A DNA stretch of 9,093 nucleotides from Candidatus Falkowbacteria bacterium RIFOXYC2_FULL_47_12 (GTDB taxonomy: Bacteria; Patescibacteriota; Patescibacteriia; Patescibacteriales; XYC2-FULL-47-12). This document shows, in pieces, positions 6,025 through 9,093 of this stretch. Below the pieces are notes generated by a model that saw only the letters and a list, made by a program, of their open reading frames with translations, was not told where the DNA came from and did not search any database. The translations under genes and the position numbers were made by a program. How positions within the stretch are numbered: the first letter of the stretch is position 1; each line of letters opens with the position of its first letter. The DNA lies in contig MFGL01000040.1 of NCBI GenBank assembly GCA_001778285.1, forward strand, positions 758-9,850. The letters are read 5' to 3'.

Positions 6025-8163
6025 ATGAATAAAGCTAATCTAAACATAAAAAATCGCATCGCCAAATTAAGAAAACAGATTGACGAGATGCGCTACCAAT
6101 ACCATGTTTTGGACAAGCCGGATGTTGATGATACGGTGTACGATTCGCTCACGCGCGAACTGCGCGAACTGGAAACGCAATACCCGGAGTTTAAAAGTTT
6201 GACCTCGCCGACGCAGCGGATTGGCGGTCAAGCGATTGCTAAATTTCAGAAAGTGCGGCATCAAGTCCGGCAGTGGTCATTGCAGGACGCTTTTAGTTTT
6301 GCTGAAGTAAAAGATTGGGAGGAAAAAATTCAGCGCATTTTATCCGCCCGAGGCGGACCCGCCTTGGGCGGGGATAAAGAAAAAATGGCGGATAAATTAG
6401 ATTATTGTTGCGAGATAAAAATAGATGGTCTTAAAATTATTTTAACTTATGTCAAGGGCGAATTTATTCAAGCGGCTACGCGCGGCGACGGCGTAATCGG
6501 CGAAAATGTGACGGCGCAAATAAAAACTATTCAAAGCGTTCCTTTAGTTTTGACCCCACCTCTGACCCCTCCCCTAATTAGGGGAGGGGAATTAAAGGGG
6601 AGGGGTGATATCACCGTTGTCGGTGAAGCGTGGTTAAATAAAGAGCATTTGGCAAAAATTAACGCTGAACGAAAAAAAGCGGGCGAACCGGAATTTGCCA
6701 ACTCGCGCAACGCGGCCGCTGGCTCCATCCGGCAGTTAGACCCAAAAATTACTGCCGAACGGAAATTAGATTCTTTCGTTTATGATTTGGACGCGATTAA
6801 CGGCGAGTTTCCAGAGACGCAAATTGAAGAACTAAAATTTTTGGAAAAACTGGGCTTTAAAGTAAACAAAGAATATCGGCATTGCCAGAATTTGGATGAG
6901 GCGCAAAAAATGCACGACGAATGGGCAAAGAAGAAAGATAAGCAAAACTATGGCATTGACGGGCTGGTAATAAAAGTGAACAGCAAAAAGTTGCAGGATA
7001 TTTTGGGTTATACCGGCAAGGCGCCGCGCTGGGCAATTGCTTACAAATTCGCGCCGGAAAAAGCGACCACGATTGTGGAAGATATTACCGTGCAGGTGGG
7101 ACGCACCGGCGCGTTAACTCCGGTCGCACATCTGCGTCCGGTGCAAGTGGCCGGTTCAACCGTCAGCCGCGCGACTTTGCACAACGAAGATGAAATTGCC
7201 CGTTTAGGAATAAAAATCGGCGATACGGTGGTAATCCATAAAGCCGGCGACATAATTCCGGAAGTGGTGGAAGTGTTAAAAAAATTGCGCGCGGGCAAAG
7301 AAAAAAAATTTACTATGCCTAAAGAATGCCCGATTTGCGGCAGCTTGGTTGAACGACGGGCAGGGGAAGCCGCGACTTACTGCACTAACAAAAAATGTTT
7401 TGCGCAGGAACTGGAACGGATTATTCATTTTGTTTCCAAAAAAGGAATGAATATTGAGGGCTTGGGCGATAAAATCGTGGAGCAACTATTAAACGAGGGT
7501 TTGATTAAAGACGCGGCGGATATTTATTATTTAAAGCAGGGCGACTTGGAGCCGCTAGAACGGTTTGCGGAAAAAAAGGCGCAGAATATTTTAGAATCAA
7601 TTGAGCGTAGCCGGAGCGTGGAACTGCCAAAATTGCTGTACGCGCTGGGGATACGACATGTGGGGGAAGAAACAGCAGTGTTATTAAGTAAGAAGTTAGA
7701 AGTAAGAAGTAAGAAGTTATCAAATCTAACTACTGAAGCGCAGAAAATAACTTTGGAGGATTGGCAAAGCGTTGAAGGAATTGGGGAGATTGTAGGACAG
7801 AGTATTTATGATTGGTTTCGCGATAAAAATAATTTTGATTTGTTAAAGAGGTTGGAAGATGGCGGCGTGGTATTAAGTAAGAAGTCTGACCACGCCCGTC
7901 CCGCTGCCGCAGGCGGTCGGGCGGGAGTAAGAAGTAAAAAATTGCAAGGTAAAATATTTGTTCTGACTGGCAGTTTAGCGGGTTTGACACGCGATGAGGC
8001 AAAAGATAAGATAAGGGCGTTAGGCGGGGATATTTCTTCGTCCGTTAGTAAAAATACCGACTATGTGGTCGCGGGGGAGGAGCCGGGAAGTAAGTATGAG
8101 AAAGCGAAAAAGCTGGGAGTGAAGATTATAGGGGAGGAGGAGTTTCTTAAATTATTAGAGTAA
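6025..8163 (+). CDS. ligA: NAD+-dependent DNA ligase LigA
   Basis: LigA seals 3'-OH/5'-phosphate nicks using NAD+ in replication and repair. The order is complete: NMN-binding Ia domain (about 5-70, YQYHVLDKPDVDDTVYD), adenylation domain with catalytic Lys132 in EIKIDG, R153GDG, Glu201 in VVGEAW, Lys317 in DGLVIKVN and Lys341 in AIAYKFAPE, OB fold (about 346-430), Cys4 zinc site (Cys435, 438, 453, 458), helix-hairpin-helix repeats and a C-terminal BRCT domain (about 639-712). The ATG at 6025 fits the family N-terminus; a TTG at 5995 would add ten atypical residues. At 712 residues it is longer than the usual roughly 670. The excess is explained by four in-frame repeat elements at residues 106-117, 177-194, about 554-565 and about 618-638. 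All catalytic residues remain. Confidence 0.97.
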   Translation: MNKANLNIKNRIAKLRKQIDEMRYQYHVLDKPDVDDTVYDSLTRELRELETQYPEFKSLTSPTQRIGGQAIAKFQKVRHQVRQWSLQDAFSFAEVKDWEEKIQRILSARGGPALGGDKEKMADKLDYCCEIKIDGLKIILTYVKGEFIQAATRGDGVIGENVTAQIKTIQSVPLVLTPPLTPPLIRGGELKGRGDITVVGEAWLNKEHLAKINAERKKAGEPEFANSRNAAAGSIRQLDPKITAERKLDSFVYDLDAINGEFPETQIEELKFLEKLGFKVNKEYRHCQNLDEAQKMHDEWAKKKDKQNYGIDGLVIKVNSKKLQDILGYTGKAPRWAIAYKFAPEKATTIVEDITVQVGRTGALTPVAHLRPVQVAGSTVSRATLHNEDEIARLGIKIGDTVVIHKAGDIIPEVVEVLKKLRAGKEKKFTMPKECPICGSLVERRAGEAATYCTNKKCFAQELERIIHFVSKKGMNIEGLGDKIVEQLLNEGLIKDAADIYYLKQGDLEPLERFAEKKAQNILESIERSRSVELPKLLYALGIRHVGEETAVLLSKKLEVRSKKLSNLTTEAQKITLEDWQSVEGIGEIVGQSIYDWFRDKNNFDLLKRLEDGGVVLSKKSDHARPAAAGGRAGVRSKKLQGKIFVLTGSLAGLTRDEAKDKIRALGGDISSSVSKNTDYVVAGEEPGSKYEKAKKLGVKIIGEEEFLKLLE
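6341..6376. repeat. GC-rich imperfect palindrome inside ligA (element 1)
   Basis: This 36-bp element is translated as LSARGGPALGGD (residues 106-117). TATCC (6341-6345) pairs with GGATA (6372-6376), and GCCCGAGGCGG (6346-6356) pairs with CCGCCTTGGGC (6359-6369) with one G-T, leaving a GG bulge and an AC centre. It sits between IQRI and the LDYCCEIKIDG catalytic segment, where other LigA proteins have a short loop. Confidence 0.8.
6553..6606. repeat. Nested palindromic element inside ligA (element 2)
   Basis: The 54-bp element matches exactly 18 codons (residues 177-194, TPPLTPPLIRGGELKGRG). Its core at 6566-6589 is a perfect 24-bp palindrome with half-site CCCCTCCCCTAA. The outer arms, ACCCCACCTCT (6553-6563) and AGGGGAGGGGT (6596-6606), pair with one A-A mismatch and one T-G. 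It interrupts a short adenylation-domain loop between SVPLVL and ITVVGEAW. Confidence 0.88.
7682..7719 (+). repeat. AGTAAGAAGT tandem array inside ligA (element 3)
   Basis: AGTAAGAAGT occurs at 7687-7696, 7701-7710 and 7708-7717. Because unit spacing is not a multiple of three it is read in two frames as SKK and VRS, giving LSKKLEVRSKKL in a linker within the helix-hairpin-helix region. Confidence 0.75.
7876..7935. repeat. GC-rich hairpin flanked by AGTAAGAAGT direct repeats inside ligA (element 4)
   Basis: Identical 10-bp repeats AGTAAGAAGT at 7876-7885 and 7926-7935 bracket a 40-bp GC-rich insert (7886-7925). Within it CGCCCG (7893-7898) pairs with CGGGCG (7918-7923), and further inner pairs form around a CTG-CCG-CAG centre. 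It encodes SDHARPAAAGGRAGVRSKK (about 621-639), in the linker just before the BRCT domain. Confidence 0.8.
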
Positions 8164-8245
8164 AATTTTCAATTTTTTATTTTTAATGTTTGAAAATTGT
8201 AGAATTAGAAATTGTTTAGAAATTGAAAATTAGAAATTAAAAATT
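8164..8245. repeat. AT-rich repeat spacer between ligA and gatC
   Basis: AATTTTCAA (8164-8172) and TTGAAAATT (8190-8198) form a perfect 9-bp inverted repeat directly after the ligA stop. TTAGAAATT then occurs three times (8205-8213, 8216-8224, 8230-8238) before the gatC ATG. The stem has almost no GC and is not followed by a T-run, so termination is doubtful. There is no Shine-Dalgarno before gatC. Confidence 0.65.
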
Positions 8246-8536
8246 ATGAAGCTGAAAAAAGAGGAGACACAACACATAGCAGATTTAGCTCGTTTGGAAT
8301 TAACCGACGAGGAACTGGAGCGTTACGGCAGTCAACTGTCGGGCGTTTTAAATTACATTGACGAATTAAAAGAAGTGGATACGGCTAAGGTAGCTCCGAC
8401 CGCGCAGGTTACGGGATTGGAAAATATTATGCGCGCGGATGAAGTTGAAGCGTGGCCGCAGGATGAAGTAGAGATGGCATTGGGGCAGGCGCCGGAGCGA
8501 GAGGGTGAATATATAAAAGTAAAGAGAGTTTTATAG
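8246..8536 (+). CDS. gatC: Asp-tRNA(Asn)/Glu-tRNA(Gln) amidotransferase subunit C
   Basis: This 96-residue protein is the usual size for GatC, the small subunit that wraps round GatA and stabilises the GatCAB complex. The family features are in order: an N-terminal helix with HIADLARLELTDEELE, the LSGVLNYIDELKEVDT helix, the VAPTAQVTGLENIMRADE linker, and a C-terminal APEREGEYIKVKRVL segment. GatCAB converts misacylated Glu-tRNA(Gln) and/or Asp-tRNA(Asn) to the correct glutaminyl or asparaginyl form, using glutamine as the amide donor. The gene is preceded by an AT-rich repeat spacer without an SD and followed 17 bases later by gatA, the common arrangement. gatB is not in the window. Confidence 0.96.
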   Translation: MKLKKEETQHIADLARLELTDEELERYGSQLSGVLNYIDELKEVDTAKVAPTAQVTGLENIMRADEVEAWPQDEVEMALGQAPEREGEYIKVKRVL

Positions 8537-8537
8537 T

Positions 8538-8551
8538 AAACAAATTTGTTT
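8538..8551. repeat. 14-bp AT-rich palindrome between gatC and gatA
   Basis: AAACAAATTTGTTT is a perfect palindrome that fills most of the 17-base gap and ends two bases before the gatA ATG, where a ribosome binding site would normally be. Confidence 0.6.
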
Positions 8552-8553
8552 GT

Positions 8554-9093
8554 ATGCAACTTAACGAATGTACCATTACGCAAGCCCGCTTGGGTTTAGA
8601 TAATAAAGAATTTACTTCTGTAGAATTGACGCAGGCTTGCTTGAATGTTATTAAGCAAAAAAATAAAGAGCTGAACGCGGTTTTAACCGTGTGCGAAGAA
8701 GAGGCGCTGGCGGAAGCCAAGGCGGCGGACAAGAGGATAAAAAAAGGGGAGGCCGGAACATTGACCGGTATTCCGTATTTGGCCAAAGACAATTATCTGA
8801 CAAAGGGTGTGCGCACCACGGCCGCTTCCAAAATTTTGGAGAATTACATCGCGCCCTATGACGCGACTGTCATTAAAAGATTGCGCGAAGCCGGCGCCGT
8901 GCTTTTGGGCAAAACAAACCTGGACGAATTCGCGCACGGCTCGTCAACTGAAAACAGCGCGTTCGGCGTGGTGAAAAATCCGCATGATGTCAGCCGCGTA
9001 GCCGGCGGCTCATCCGGCGGCAGTGCCGCGGCAGTCGCGGCGAATATGTGCCTTTTTGCGCTCGGCTCGGATACCGGCGGTTCCATTCGCTGT
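8554..9093 (+). CDS. gatA: Asp-tRNA(Asn)/Glu-tRNA(Gln) amidotransferase subunit A (5' part)
   Basis: GatA is the glutaminase subunit of GatCAB, an amidase-signature enzyme that releases ammonia from glutamine and channels it to GatB. The first 180 codons are present and the frame is still open at the window edge. All three catalytic residues are visible: Lys78 in LAKDN, the cis-Ser Ser153 in AGGSSGGSAAAVA, and the nucleophile Ser177 in SDTGGSIR. TGIPYLAKDNYLTKGVRTTAASKIL is typical GatA. The ATG at 8554 gives the expected N-terminus even though no Shine-Dalgarno is present; translation may be coupled to gatC. The remaining roughly 300 codons lie beyond the window. Confidence 0.96.
   Translation, partial: MQLNECTITQARLGLDNKEFTSVELTQACLNVIKQKNKELNAVLTVCEEEALAEAKAADKRIKKGEAGTLTGIPYLAKDNYLTKGVRTTAASKILENYIAPYDATVIKRLREAGAVLLGKTNLDEFAHGSSTENSAFGVVKNPHDVSRVAGGSSGGSAAAVAANMCLFALGSDTGGSIRC

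Noticed and set aside
8088..8098. Another AGTAAG-containing copy of the ligA array
   Set aside because: Only AGTAAGTATG is present, in conserved BRCT coding sequence (PGSKYEKAKKLG), so it is ordinary codon use.

Overview
The window looks like a chromosome fragment from a Candidate Phyla Radiation (Patescibacteria) bacterium. This is inferred from gene content and not from a marker gene. The clues are a pseudopilin cluster followed by a two-helix VirB2/TrbC-type pilin, large Fn3-like and Cys-rich surface proteins, sparse Shine-Dalgarno sequences, a gatC-gatA pair, and short dispersed palindromes both between and inside genes. All genes are on the + strand.

Region 1 (1-2805) is a tight cluster. 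It starts with the 3' end of a large secreted protein with Fn3-like and PKD-like modules. Four type IV pilin-like minor subunits follow (GspH/FimT-, PilV-, PilW/GspJ- and PilX/GspK-like), separated by 1-5 bases. The order matches the minor-pilin operons of type IV pili, so these probably form a pilus or pseudopilus tip and priming complex.

Region 2 (2875-5311) encodes a VirB2/TrbC-like pilin with a long hydrophilic tail. Ten bases later comes a membrane-anchored protein with an Fn3-like domain and 44 cysteines, the last 24 of which form four six-Cys repeats. Together regions 1 and 2 look like a cell-surface appendage and adhesion locus.

Region 3 (5312-5911) is a self-contained cassette: a near-consensus sigma-70 promoter (TTGACA, 17 bp, TATGAT), a strong ribosome binding site, a small lipoprotein of unknown function and an intrinsic terminator. 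Its expression signals are far stronger than those of its neighbours.

Region 4 (5912-9093) is housekeeping: ligA (NAD+-dependent DNA ligase), gatC and the first 180 codons of gatA, which together with gatB would make the tRNA-dependent amidotransferase. The most striking observation is that ligA carries four short repeat elements translated in frame. They are a GC-rich imperfect palindrome, a nested palindrome with a perfect 24-bp core, an AGTAAGAAGT tandem array, and a second GC-rich hairpin bracketed by 10-bp direct repeats of that same array motif. All fall in apparent loops or interdomain linkers, and a further hairpin lies in the ligA leader. This resembles in-gene palindromic elements such as those of Rickettsia, but in an essential ligase and with several unrelated element types.
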